This document shows, piece after piece, positions 45,056-53,136 of a stretch of 64,000 bases of DNA. Source of the DNA: Anderseniella sp. Alg231-50. GTDB lineage: Bacteria; Pseudomonadota; Alphaproteobacteria; Rhizobiales; Aestuariivirgaceae. Where the stretch lies: positions 124,001 through 188,000 of the forward strand of contig NZ_LT703003.1 of NCBI RefSeq assembly GCF_900149695.1, given 5' to 3'. The stretch's first letter is position 1. Every line of letters begins with the position of its first letter. The notes beneath the pieces are model-generated. The model was not told the DNA's origin. It searched no databases and saw only the letters and a program-made list of their open reading frames with translations. The position numbers were made by a program, and so were the translations under genes.

Positions 45056-47341
45056 TTGATTGACAATTCGATACTCAGGAAATTGTTCCAGTTCTTCATG
45101 AAGCTGGACGAGTTGTTTTCCCACTATGCCTTCGAACTGTACGATGGTCTGCGACGCTATTGGGTTGCGTATTCCCAGTTTCTAATGCGCTTCAGGGTGA
45201 CCGGCATCAAGCGGGTCATCGTCGATCTTTTCGATGATGCTGCGACATTTGGCACCGTCTTTGCCCTCGGCGTTATCACCGTCGCCCTGCCGACACTGAA
45301 TGAAACCGATGATATCTGGAATTCCGGGCGCCAGTATGCGGTCACCTTCACCGACATCAATGGCGAGATAATCGGCAAGCGCGGCGTCCTGCAGGATGAT
45401 GCCATTCCGCTGGAAGAAGTTCCGCCGCATCTGGTCAAGGCGGTGCTGGCGACCGAAGACGTGCGTTTTTTCCAGCATTTCGGCGTTGATGTAGTCGGCA
45501 CCTTCCGCGCCATGGTTGCCAATGCCAAGGCACAGGATGTTGTGCAGGGCGGTTCAACACTGACCCAGCAGCTTGCCAAGAACCTGTTTCTGTCGCCTGA
45601 ACGTTCCCTGCGCCGGAAAGTGCATGAAGCTTTCCTGGCACTGTGGATCGAGGCCCGGCTGACCAAGGCAGAAATTCTCAAACTGTATCTCGACCGCACC
45701 TATCTCGGCGGCGGCACCTACGGGATGGAGGCAGCAACCCAGTTTTACTTCGGCAAGTCGGTTCGGGATGTGAACCTGCCTGAAGCCGCCATCCTGGCCG
45801 GCCTGTTCAAGGCCCCGTCAAGCTATGCGCCGCATGTCAATCGCGAAGCCGCGATCGCACGGGCAAATGTGGTTCTGGGCCGTATGCTGGATGTCGGATA
45901 CATCACACAGGGCCAGTTCCTTGAAGCCAGCCAGAACCCGGCCAAAGCAATCGAAAACGATATCTTTGCAAGCCCCAATTACTTTCTTGACTGGGCCTAC
46001 AAGGAAACGCTCACCGTCATGGAAGAACAAAACCTGACGGATGACTATGTTGTGGAAGTGAAAACCACAATCGATCTGGCAATGCAGAAAGCGGCCAAGC
46101 TGGAGACAGCCAACATGCTGACAACAGAGGGTCCGCGTTACAACGCAACCCAGGCAGCGCTTGTGTCGATGACCCCGAGCGGTGCTGTCAAAGCCATCGT
46201 CGGCGGCCACAATTATGAAGAAAGCCAGTTCAACCGGGCTACGGACGCACTGCGCCAACCAGGATCCGCGTTCAAACCGTTCGTTTACCTTGCTGCGCTG
46301 CTCGACGGCATGTCACCTGAAACGTCCATTGTCGATGCACCGATATCCATTGGCAGGTGGTCACCGAGAAACTATTCACACCGCTATGCAGGGCGCACAA
46401 ACCTGATCACGGCGCTGGCCAAGTCCTACAACACCGTCCCGGTCCGTATCATGGCCCAGATCGGACGCAAGAAAATTATCGAAGCCGCAAAGCGCGTCGG
46501 TGTCCAGGCCGAGTTGTTATCGGTGCCGTCCATGGTTCTGGGTGCAAACGGCATGACTGTCCTGGACATCACCAGGGGATATGCAACATTTGCCAATGGC
46601 GGCAGGTTGTCCAACCCGCACACGGTGCTGGAAATCCGCCGCGCATCTGGCGAAATCATATACAACCGCAGACGTCATGCACCGCCTGAACGCCAGGTCA
46701 TTCCCGCATCTGTTGCCGGCGACCTTACCCGCATGATGGGTCAGGTGATAAAATCCGGCACCGCCCGGCGGGCCGACCTGGGATACACGCCTGCAGCCGG
46801 CAAAACCGGTACGACGCAGAGTTATCGTGATGCCTGGTTCGTCGGCTTCACGGGCAAGTACGTCACCGGTGTCTGGTACGGCAATGACGACTACACGCCG
46901 ACCCGCAGGGCCACAGGCGGGTCGATCCCCGCACGCACCTGGAAAGCCTACATGCTGCGGGCCGACAGGGCCAAGAGACCGGTGTCACTTATCGGCCTGC
47001 CCGCTGAAGAGGCACACTTTGCCTTCCTGGAGAGCAACCGCAATACGCTGGACAATATCGGCGGTCCTGAAGTTGAGGTGGCAGCCGTTCAGACCGACGA
47101 GGAAATCCAGACAGACAGCGTCGGCGACGGTTCAGGCGAGGATGCCGTTGTCAACGTGCTCAGAGACATGTTCACTCTCTTCAAGAACGAGGACAGCAAG
47201 CTCAAGGTTGTCAAGAAGAAGAGGAAAAAGAAGGCGCGCCGTTCGGCGAGAAGCCGTCGCGCCGAAAAACGATATCGGCGGCGCGGAACCGTTCGCAAAC
47301 GCAATTCCAGAAGATTGCGTCAGCTACTTCAGACACGCTAG
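45056..47341 (+). CDS. Class A penicillin-binding protein with basic C-terminal tail
   Basis: The 761-residue protein has one membrane segment (about 63-80), a glycosyltransferase-51 domain with catalytic E134 in LATEDVRFFQH and QGGSTLTQQLAKNL, and a transpeptidase domain with SxxK at S404 (GSAFKP), SYN at 457-459 and KTGTT at 583-587. It polymerises and cross-links peptidoglycan. Residues 716-761 are unusual: about 24 of the last 42 are Lys or Arg. The start may be TTG 45056 or ATG 45098; the TTG has a weak purine-rich site. The TAG stop is part of a palindromic repeat. Confidence 0.94.
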   Translation: MIDNSILRKLFQFFMKLDELFSHYAFELYDGLRRYWVAYSQFLMRFRVTGIKRVIVDLFDDAATFGTVFALGVITVALPTLNETDDIWNSGRQYAVTFTDINGEIIGKRGVLQDDAIPLEEVPPHLVKAVLATEDVRFFQHFGVDVVGTFRAMVANAKAQDVVQGGSTLTQQLAKNLFLSPERSLRRKVHEAFLALWIEARLTKAEILKLYLDRTYLGGGTYGMEAATQFYFGKSVRDVNLPEAAILAGLFKAPSSYAPHVNREAAIARANVVLGRMLDVGYITQGQFLEASQNPAKAIENDIFASPNYFLDWAYKETLTVMEEQNLTDDYVVEVKTTIDLAMQKAAKLETANMLTTEGPRYNATQAALVSMTPSGAVKAIVGGHNYEESQFNRATDALRQPGSAFKPFVYLAALLDGMSPETSIVDAPISIGRWSPRNYSHRYAGRTNLITALAKSYNTVPVRIMAQIGRKKIIEAAKRVGVQAELLSVPSMVLGANGMTVLDITRGYATFANGGRLSNPHTVLEIRRASGEIIYNRRRHAPPERQVIPASVAGDLTRMMGQVIKSGTARRADLGYTPAAGKTGTTQSYRDAWFVGFTGKYVTGVWYGNDDYTPTRRATGGSIPARTWKAYMLRADRAKRPVSLIGLPAEEAHFAFLESNRNTLDNIGGPEVEVAAVQTDEEIQTDSVGDGSGEDAVVNVLRDMFTLFKNEDSKLKVVKKKRKKKARRSARSRRAEKRYRRRGTVRKRNSRRLRQLLQTR

Positions 47342-47389
47342 ATCAGGATGATTTCTGATTGAATCGACCAGAAATCATGAGCCTGACAG
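47339..47389. repeat. Palindromic element at the PBP stop codon
   Basis: It begins CTAGATCAGG, where TAG is the stop codon of the PBP gene. Arms ATGATTTCTG (47348-47357) and CAGAAATCAT (47369-47378) form a perfect 10-bp stem with an 11-base loop. Outer bases TCAGG and CCTGA add weak pairing. No T-tract follows. Confidence 0.55.
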
Positions 47390-47401
47390 CTTTCATAGTG
47401 A

Positions 47402-47489
47402 TAGAGCAGGTTTTCGGGTTCACGTGATCCTGTGTTGCTTCAGAAAAATCCCCTGTGGATCAGGTTGATTCTTGTCACAACTTGCTCCG
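47402..47489. repeat. Degenerate palindromic element
   Basis: GAGCAGGTT (47404-47412) and AACTTGCTC (47479-47487) are outer arms matching at 8 of 9 positions, with inner GTGATCC and GGATCAGG also partly inverted. It looks like an older copy of the same repeat family. The remaining gap to 47583 shows only AT-rich leader sequence. Confidence 0.4.
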
Positions 47490-47583
47490 CTATGGACTAT
47501 AAAGGTGTATTAGAATTTGAACCGGTTTCGGCAGTGGACGTGCTTTCACTTGAGAACCGGCCTTTTACCGGCGTTGTAAAGAT

Positions 47584-48144
47584 ATGAATCCATCAGTCAG
47601 ATTTGCAGTGAGTGTTCTGGTTGGTGTTACCGTGGGCATTGTCAGCGCCCGTTACATGACGACCGAGCAGAGCCCCCTGTTCACAGAGCAATACGGCAAC
47701 TGGTACAACTGGCCCGTTGCCGGAAACCCGGCAAACAACCCCTACACCCAGGCAAAATTCATTGCCAACGGCCAGTTGCCTGAACACTTCAGTGAAGTGC
47801 TGACCTTTTACCGGAGCCAGGACGACGAGGGAGACAAGTTGACGGAAGACTGCACCTATCGGCTGTCGATTGATCGGCCGACGGCGCGCCGATGGTCGAT
47901 TTCCCTGACGGGAAACGCCGGCGGCAGACCACAATTGCTGACCCAGGATGATGTGATTTCAATGGGCGAGAAGGTAATTGTCCTGTTTTCCAACCTGCCT
48001 CAGCCGGGCAATTGGCTGCGCATGTCGAACGCCGACGATCCGCGCGTCGTGTTCCGTTTGTATGACGGCGACACGATTACCGCACAGGGAACAGGCAGCG
48101 GTGCGCTTGGGCTGCCCAGTCTGACACGGGTGACCTGCTCATGA
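47584..48144 (+). CDS. DUF1214-type membrane-anchored protein
   Basis: The 186-residue protein has an N-terminal membrane anchor (about 6-24, FAVSVLVGVTVGIVSA). The domain has EHFSEVLTFYRSQDDEGDKL, then YRLSIDRPTARRWSISL and GNWLRMSNADDPRVVFRLYD, which resemble the C-terminal DUF1214 part of DUF1254/DUF1214 proteins. It overlaps the next gene by ATGA. The function is unknown; such pairs are common in Hyphomicrobiales envelopes. Confidence 0.8.
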   Translation: MNPSVRFAVSVLVGVTVGIVSARYMTTEQSPLFTEQYGNWYNWPVAGNPANNPYTQAKFIANGQLPEHFSEVLTFYRSQDDEGDKLTEDCTYRLSIDRPTARRWSISLTGNAGGRPQLLTQDDVISMGEKVIVLFSNLPQPGNWLRMSNADDPRVVFRLYDGDTITAQGTGSGALGLPSLTRVTCS

Positions 48145-48698
48145 CCTCGACCAGAACATTCTGGGCTGTGTTCACCGTACTGACGGCGATAGCTGCCCAT
48201 CTTTGCTACATTCTGTTTGTGCCGCCGCAGCAGTTTCAAACGAAACTGGACACGATCCTTACCGAAAACGGCATCAACAAGCTGACATTGGCGGTTCCGG
48301 GAACAGCCGCGGCCAGTATTGCAGAATATCCCGGTGAACTGACCTATGCGCTTTGCCTGTTTGACCTGTCCACCGGGCCGCTTCGCATCAATGCGCGGGT
48401 ACCTGACCAGTACTGGGCCCTGGAGGTCTATAATACACGTGGCGGAACCATCTACACCTTGAACGACAAGCAGGCGCCGCGCAAACAGTTCAGCCTGTAC
48501 CTGTATGACGACGACCCGGATCCAGAAGCCATTGTGAATGCGGCCAATTCAGTTGGAAGCAGCATCAATTCCATCACCGTACTCACAGGCACCCAGACAG
48601 GTATCGTGGTCATTCGCTCAGCAGCGGCAAACCGGCTTGAAGCTGCAAGATCTGCCGAAGCCCTGCAGAATACCTCGTGCACCCTGGCCAGCAGTTAG
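48141..48698 (+). CDS. DUF1254-type membrane-anchored protein
   Basis: The 185-residue protein has an N-terminal membrane segment (about 7-27, FWAVFTVLTAIAAHLCYILF). The domain has ALCLFDLSTGPLRINARV and DQYWALEVYNTRGGTIYTLND, matching the DUF1254 part. In many bacteria DUF1254 and DUF1214 are joined in one secreted protein; here they are two translationally coupled proteins. A hairpin (48788-48820) follows. The function is unknown. Confidence 0.8.
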   Translation: MTSTRTFWAVFTVLTAIAAHLCYILFVPPQQFQTKLDTILTENGINKLTLAVPGTAAASIAEYPGELTYALCLFDLSTGPLRINARVPDQYWALEVYNTRGGTIYTLNDKQAPRKQFSLYLYDDDPDPEAIVNAANSVGSSINSITVLTGTQTGIVVIRSAAANRLEAARSAEALQNTSCTLASS

Positions 48699-48787
48699 GA
48701 TATGCACCGGGTTGGGCAGCAAAGATTTGGCCGTCCGGTGAAAGTGCTCATGATGGCGCCCGAACAAGCATGCGTGAATAAAACTTA

Positions 48788-48820
48788 GAGCACGGTTTTG
48801 ATCTGATCAAAACCGTGCTC
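48788..48820. repeat. Perfect 16-bp palindromic element
   Basis: GAGCACGGTTTTGATC and its exact inverse GATCAAAACCGTGCTC flank a single T at 48804. It follows the DUF1254 gene by 90 bp. It could stop transcription from either side, although no T-run follows. It is the best-preserved copy of the local repeat family. Confidence 0.65.
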
Positions 48821-49163
48821 CGAATGTGATGTAAAATCCGAACTGATCTGGAAACAGACCATAGATCGGCGTCAGACCGATCGCTCCGTGCCGGATGCGC
48901 GAGTTGGATACTCAAACGAGTTTTCGCAACGTTCTCGCCGCACGCCGGGAAAAATAATGACCTCGCACTCGCCGTCCGGCGCCGGTTTTCGCGGCGCATT
49001 TTTCCTGTGCTGGGTCAACAAATCCAAAACATTTGTCATTGCGGTTGGCACCTTGAGGCCTCTGATTGCAACTACACATGCAATTAGGCAACCGGTTTGG
49101 TTAAAAATTGACTAACCTTGGCGGCAAGCAAGGCATTACGATGAATTTTGATCGCCGCCGGCA
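48821..49163. other. Non-coding stretch
   Basis: About 340 bp hold no supported gene. A plus-strand frame at 48888-49115 has no ribosome site or family features. The sequence around 49088-49118 (TTAAAAATTGAC) is AT-rich. I see no tRNA-like fold. Confidence 0.5.
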
Positions 49164-49490
49164 CTACCTCAAGAACGCCCGGCCATCCCGGTCTTCCACT
49201 TCCAAAACCCAGATATCCGGGTCATATCCGGCCTGTCTGGCCAGATACTCGTCAATCTGGCCCTGTGGCACCGGGGTTTCAAAACGAGGCTCAAAAATCC
49301 TGTCACCCCGGTCATCCAGCAGCGGTCCCGCCGGCGGGCCCATCAACCAGACCTCGTCATCGCTGATTCGAATGCAGACATAGATGCTGCCCGCATCCAG
49401 AGCGCCTTTGCGGACAATCACGCATGGCAATACTTCAAGATCGCAACGCCTGCGATAGGCGGAAACCCAGATATCGGATTTCACTGACAT
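49164..49490 (-). CDS. DUF1491 family protein
   Basis: The 108-residue protein has the family run WVSAYRRRCDLEVLPCVIVRKGALDAGSI split over the first strands, then WLMGPPAGP and the C-terminal DPDIWVLEVEDRDGRAFL. DUF1491 is a small alphaproteobacterial family of unknown function. It lies 30 bp after the peptidoglycan-binding protein gene on the same strand. Confidence 0.88.
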   Translation of the reverse strand: MSVKSDIWVSAYRRRCDLEVLPCVIVRKGALDAGSIYVCIRISDDEVWLMGPPAGPLLDDRGDRIFEPRFETPVPQGQIDEYLARQAGYDPDIWVLEVEDRDGRAFLR

Positions 49491-49520
49491 GCATGATTTC
49501 CTGACGGACGGGCGCCTGGT

Positions 49521-50285
49521 TCAGCGAACCGCAATACTGGCCTGCTCATTCGTGCCCTGAAGCTCCTGCAACAACTCGTGCGACACCTGTCCGGTGACCG
49601 GCCAGTCCCTGTCGGCCTCAAACGCGCGAATGGCGATTTTTGTCTGCTCGCCCAGCCGGCCGTCGATCTTGCCAGGCGAATAACCGAGCTTCGCCAGTGC
49701 AGATTGCACCTGGTGCACTGCTATACTGGTGTTTCCGGCATCGCTCAATCGGCTCGCAAACTGGATATGATCAAGCACCGGGCGCGTCACCGCACCGGTT
49801 ACAGCCAGGCCGTTCAGGGCCTGGTACTTGCGAACCGCGTCGCGCGTGTCGGCACCGGCCAATCCATCCACAACGCCCTCATAAAGCCCCAGCGAGGTCA
49901 GTTCACGTTGCGCCAAAAGCACAAGAGACGGTTCCGGCTCGATATCCGGCGGCAGCGGGATTTCAAGTTCACCGGTGTTTTCGGTTTGCATAATGAGTTG
50001 CGCCAGCGGATCTTCGGCGATCCGCCTGGACGATGAGGACTTGACCTCAACATTCACTCTGGCGGAAGGAAAGAAACCCGTACTGCGGCCAGCCGGAGCA
50101 TCATTGGAGATTTCTTCAATCACCGGCGCCGGGGCCGATGCGGTACGCTCGAATACGGCATGTTCGCCTGACAGCAAATTCATCCACACCGATCCGGCCA
50201 GAACGGCCGCCAAACCAGCTCCAACGATCAGGACGCCATTGCGCGGTTCGCGCATTTCGCCGGTATCGTCGTAGTCCTGGTTCAT
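49521..50285 (-). CDS. Membrane-anchored peptidoglycan-binding protein
   Basis: From the ATG at 50285 the protein has 254 residues. A membrane segment lies at about 20-38 (GVLIVGAGLAAVLAGSVWM), then a Pro-rich linker to about 110. Two peptidoglycan-binding domains follow (about 120-180, TSLGLYEGVVDGLAGADTRD; and about 195-245, KLGYSPGKIDGRLGEQTKIA). It probably tethers to the cell wall. AGGTGG precedes the start; ATG 50300 is an alternative. It diverges from the DUF5330 gene over an AT-rich gap. Confidence 0.88.
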   Translation of the reverse strand: MNQDYDDTGEMREPRNGVLIVGAGLAAVLAGSVWMNLLSGEHAVFERTASAPAPVIEEISNDAPAGRSTGFFPSARVNVEVKSSSSRRIAEDPLAQLIMQTENTGELEIPLPPDIEPEPSLVLLAQRELTSLGLYEGVVDGLAGADTRDAVRKYQALNGLAVTGAVTRPVLDHIQFASRLSDAGNTSIAVHQVQSALAKLGYSPGKIDGRLGEQTKIAIRAFEADRDWPVTGQVSHELLQELQGTNEQASIAVR

Positions 50286-50424
50286 CAAGCCACCTGTCAT
50301 GGGTTTCCGGTTTCGGTCCGGGTCGAATTTCAATTGATGCCACAACTGGGTTAACACAGCCTTGCCTGACAGCAATAATTTCACTGTCGAATGCGGCAAA
50401 AAACACCGAAAACTGCTGACTTTC

Positions 50425-50530
50425 GGGTTCATTGGTGCAATTTAATTAGAATTCTAATCAATTTTTATTAAAATATGATTCAAATACTTTTTATGTATTT
50501 TATCAGTACGAAATGAGCGACACCTATAGT
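50425..50530. promoter_or_regulatory. AT-rich divergent regulatory region with 14-bp palindrome
   Basis: ATTAGAATTCTAAT at 50445-50458 is a perfect 14-bp palindrome, followed by T/A-rich sequence to about 50510. It is far more AT-rich than its surroundings and lies between two divergent envelope genes. MucR-type proteins prefer AT-rich DNA with T-A steps, and mucR is 2.3 kb away, so it is a candidate MucR target (inference). Confidence 0.45.
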
Positions 50531-50574
50531 TGCACCATGAATATTTGGATCAACCGAATGTCATGGGGAACAAG

Positions 50575-51102
50575 ATGGGTATTACAAGAATTTTGATTGT
50601 GGGGATGGCAGTGCTGATACTGGCGCCAATGCCTCCTGAAAACACATCCGCGAACCAGCAACCGGCGGCGGAATTGCAAACACATCAACTGGTGTCCGTG
50701 GCTATCGGTACCTTTACCGATGTCAGCTCGTTCTGCGAGCGCCAGCCGCTGACATGCACGGCAATGAGTGATGTTGCATCCATTGCCCAGGCCAAAGCCA
50801 AGTATTCAATTCGGCTGGCCTATGAATGGGCCAATGGCGGCGGCACGTCTGCCTATACCGTTCAACCTGCCGCAGACGATGCATTGCCTGTTTCCGGCAC
50901 TCATCTTGAAACGGACCAGGAGTTCGAGCCGCACACTTCCGGCGGAAAAAGCATTTCGGACCTGCTCAATTCATCATCGGCCGATCCGCTGATCACAGGT
51001 TCGACCACAAAAATTGCCGACGCTGATACTGGCACCAATACGCTGCGTATTGAAGACATCCTGCCGGACTGGCGCGGCCCGGAATCAAGCCGTCAGGGCT
51101 AG
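50575..51102 (+). CDS. DUF5330 family secreted protein
   Basis: From the ATG at 50575 (GGGGAA 5 bp before it) the protein has 175 residues. It has a signal segment (RILIVGMAVLILAPMP), then the family core VSSFCERQPLTCTAMSDVAS with two cysteines and IRLAYEWANGGG. The C-terminal half is low in complexity and Ser/Thr/Asp-rich. The function is unknown. The frame extends upstream to 50530. A strong terminator at 51186-51232 follows. Confidence 0.8.
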   Translation: MGITRILIVGMAVLILAPMPPENTSANQQPAAELQTHQLVSVAIGTFTDVSSFCERQPLTCTAMSDVASIAQAKAKYSIRLAYEWANGGGTSAYTVQPAADDALPVSGTHLETDQEFEPHTSGGKSISDLLNSSSADPLITGSTTKIADADTGTNTLRIEDILPDWRGPESSRQG

Positions 51103-51185
51103 ACAGCAAAAGGTACATCCACTCGACAGCCACACTGCGACAGCAATCGACCAATAACCCCACCCGGCATCCCACCGGGCCACTC

Positions 51186-51232
51186 GGCCGCAAAGCACAC
51201 CTGCCCATTAGTGCTTTGCGGCCCTTTTTTTT
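51186..51232 (+). terminator. Rho-independent terminator
   Basis: GGCCGCAAAGCAC (51186-51198) pairs perfectly with GTGCTTTGCGGCC (51211-51223) around a 12-base loop, followed by C and eight T. It ends the DUF5330 transcript. The interval from 51233 to 51424 holds no other supported feature. Confidence 0.93.
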
Positions 51233-51424
51233 CGGAATTGCGCCCCACATATCAATCAATGCCGATGCCGGTTGGAAACGATCCGTTTATTAGGTTTGAT
51301 TGATGCAATCAAAGCCCATACGGATACGGCAAGTGCGATGCTTTGGCGGCTTGTTAACAGCGAGCCGAGCCGTTATCGAGTATACAAAGAGCCGAGTATT
51401 TCGGGCTTCAGGGAGTTCTGTGCA

Positions 51425-51850
51425 TTGAGCGAACCGAATTTTGACCAGCTACTTGATGATTTCGAGTTCCTCGATGATTGGGAGGAGCGCTACAAATACG
51501 TGATTGAGCTGGGCCGCGCACTTGAGCCTCTTGAAGACGAGGCCCGGACCCCGGGCAATAAGGTACAAGGCTGCGCAAGCCAGGTCTGGCTGGTGTCGGA
51601 AACGGACAATTCCGGTGCACGTCCGGTTCTGACGTTTCGCGGCGACAGCGACGCATTAATCGTCAAGGGATTGATTGCGATCTTGCACATCTTGCTGTCC
51701 GGACGTGCGCCCCGCGACATCATCGAGACCGATGTTCAGGCGGCACTGGGAAAACTGGGCTTGCACGAAGCGCTTACGCCCCAGAGATCCAACGGCCTGG
51801 CAGCCATGATTTCCCGGCTGAAGGCCGATGCTGCCCTGTTATCGGCCTAG
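51425..51850 (+). CDS. sufE: SufE-type cysteine desulfuration protein
   Basis: From the TTG at 51425 the protein has 141 residues. It matches SufE: DDFEFLDDWEERYKYVIELG, the sulfur-accepting cysteine in NKVQGCASQVWLVSE, and the C-terminal GLHEALTPQRSNGLAAMI. SufE takes sulfur from SufS for Fe-S cluster assembly. GGGAG lies 9 bp before TTG; the longer frame to 51272 adds 51 unrelated residues. Its TAG stop is part of a palindromic repeat. Confidence 0.93.
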   Translation: MSEPNFDQLLDDFEFLDDWEERYKYVIELGRALEPLEDEARTPGNKVQGCASQVWLVSETDNSGARPVLTFRGDSDALIVKGLIAILHILLSGRAPRDIIETDVQAALGKLGLHEALTPQRSNGLAAMISRLKADAALLSA

Positions 51851-51886
51851 ATCAGGTTCATGGATTCCGTCAAATCCATGCTGCTC
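51848..51886. repeat. Palindromic element at the sufE stop codon
   Basis: It begins CTAGATCAGG like the one at 47339, and TAG is the sufE stop. CATGGATT (51859-51866) and AATCCATG (51873-51880) form an 8-bp perfect stem with a 6-base loop. There is no T-tract. Confidence 0.55.
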
Positions 51887-51898
51887 CGCAATCAGCCT

Positions 51899-52480
51899 CT
51901 AGACTGCCAGTGAATCCGGTTCGCCCTGATCGCACTGCGAAAGATCGATTTGCAGGTCGGCTGCAGGAATACAGGCATCAAACCCCAATACCTGCGTGAC
52001 AGATCCGTCCTGTGCTGCAAACGGCAAACGCAGCCAGAACTGGACCAGATGGTCCTTGGTGATGCGCGGTGACTTTATCGCGCCCTGCATCGGCAGGCCC
52101 GTCTCGACAACCGACGAGCAGGCGCGCTGCCAGTATCCGGCGCTGGACATGCGCTCAAGTTCGCTTACCTGAAGTCCTGTAATCTCGCGATCGAACACAT
52201 CGCGCAGTTGCGTACCGGCCAGCCGGATACGAAAGCGACCGGCCTGATCCACGTCAATCAGGCTTATGTGCGGCAACAGCTGGGGAATTGCGACCGGCGT
52301 AAACACCTGGCGGGACGGTACGGCACCGTCGATGCTGCAGGAGAGCCAGTAGTCAAACAGCTCACACTGCGCAGGCACCACCAATTGCGCCCGAAAGGCA
52401 TCAAAATCGCCGACCAAAATCAATTCCGTCCTCAAAGCCGTGGCATGTCCGGTAAAACCGGATGCGGTCTTACAATGCAA
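51899..52480 (-). CDS. PAS_5-type PAS domain protein
   Basis: The 193-residue product has a single PAS_5-like domain at about 40-165: LFDYWLSCSIDGAVPSRQVF, then IPQLLPHISLIDVD, FRIRLAGTQLRDVFDREITG and LERMSSAGYW. It has no output domain. The family is common in Hyphomicrobiales, with no known role. The start is uncertain: TTG at 52480 is the longest, while TTG at 52423 has GAGGA 5 bp upstream. Confidence 0.78.
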   Translation of the reverse strand: MHCKTASGFTGHATALRTELILVGDFDAFRAQLVVPAQCELFDYWLSCSIDGAVPSRQVFTPVAIPQLLPHISLIDVDQAGRFRIRLAGTQLRDVFDREITGLQVSELERMSSAGYWQRACSSVVETGLPMQGAIKSPRITKDHLVQFWLRLPFAAQDGSVTQVLGFDACIPAADLQIDLSQCDQGEPDSLAV

Positions 52481-52501
52481 GACATGCAGTCACTAGTGTC
52501 C

Positions 52502-52542
52502 AGAGCACTGGTCTTGATGCAATCAGAACCAGAAGCACTCCT
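52502..52542. repeat. Degenerate palindromic element
   Basis: AGAGCACTGGTCTTGAT, then ATCAGAACCAGAAGCACTCC, is a decayed form of the element at 48788-48820. It lies in the gap between PAS_5 and mucR. Confidence 0.4.
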
Positions 52543-52608
52543 GTTCGCTCGTTGTGGATATTGGCCATCGGGCAACTGATCCGCAAGGGACACGATGGAG
52601 ATCAGGGG

Positions 52609-52651
52609 CAAATAAACGAAAACAGCATGCGTCCGCAAAGACGCATGCTGT
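52609..52651 (-). terminator. Terminator of the mucR gene
   Basis: ACAGCATGCGTC (52622-52633) and GACGCATGCTGT (52640-52651) form a perfect 12-bp stem with a 6-base loop. On the minus strand it is followed by TTTTCGTTTATTT. It lies downstream of mucR. Confidence 0.85.
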
Positions 52652-52658
52652 CATGAAA

Positions 52659-52708
52659 GGTTCAAAACGATCAGGATTTCGGAGCTTGACCAACCTGATC
52701 AGAAAACC
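52659..52708. repeat. Palindromic element after mucR
   Basis: GATCAGG (52669-52675) and CCTGATC (52694-52700), with outer GGTT and AACC at 52659-52662 and 52705-52708, form a hairpin with an 18-base loop. It shares the GATCAGG core of the elements at 47339 and 51848. Confidence 0.5.
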
Positions 52709-52716
52709 ATCCGGTC

Positions 52717-53136
52717 TTAGGCCCGCTTGCGGCGACCCTGCCCCAGGCCGATCTTCTTGGCCAGCTTGGAGCGTTCTGCCGCATAATTCGGCGCAACCAT
52801 CGGATAGTCCGACTTGAGGCCCCATTTCTCACGATACTCTTCCGGCGTCATGTCGTATGACGTGCGCAGATGCCGCTTGAGGGATTTGAACTTCTTGCCG
52901 TCTTCAAGACAAATCAGATAGTCGGCGGTAATGGAGCGGTTGATAGCGACCGCCGGCTCGGGTGCCGGACCATTGTTGGCAGCATTCTCCTCCGCTGCTT
53001 CAGCCAAGGCGCCGTGGACCTGTTTGATCAGTGTGGGTATATCTGCTGAAGGAACAGCGTTGTTGCCCACATAGGCGCAAACTATCTCTGCGGTCAGCTC
53101 AACATAAGTCGTATCATTTTCTTCGATTTCAGACAT
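52717..53136 (-). CDS. mucR: MucR/Ros-family transcriptional regulator
   Basis: From the ATG at 53136 (GAGAGGAC upstream) the protein has 139 residues. The N-terminal half covers oligomerisation (LTAEIVCAYVGNNAVPSADI, then LIKQVHGAL). The C-terminal DNA-binding part has LICLEDGKKFKSLKRHLRTS, then MTPEEYREKWGL and DYPMVAPNYA. Zinc ligands C76, D79 and H89 are present, but Ros has a second histidine where this protein has Y94. Known MucR-type homologues can act without zinc. MucR regulates exopolysaccharide, motility and symbiosis genes and binds AT-rich DNA. Confidence 0.95.
   Translation of the reverse strand: MSEIEENDTTYVELTAEIVCAYVGNNAVPSADIPTLIKQVHGALAEAAEENAANNGPAPEPAVAINRSITADYLICLEDGKKFKSLKRHLRTSYDMTPEEYREKWGLKSDYPMVAPNYAAERSKLAKKIGLGQGRRKRA

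Noticed and set aside
48699-49163. Possible tRNA or small RNA gene
   Set aside because: No cloverleaf arms or CCA end; the only structure is the 48788-48820 palindrome, which belongs to the local repeat family.
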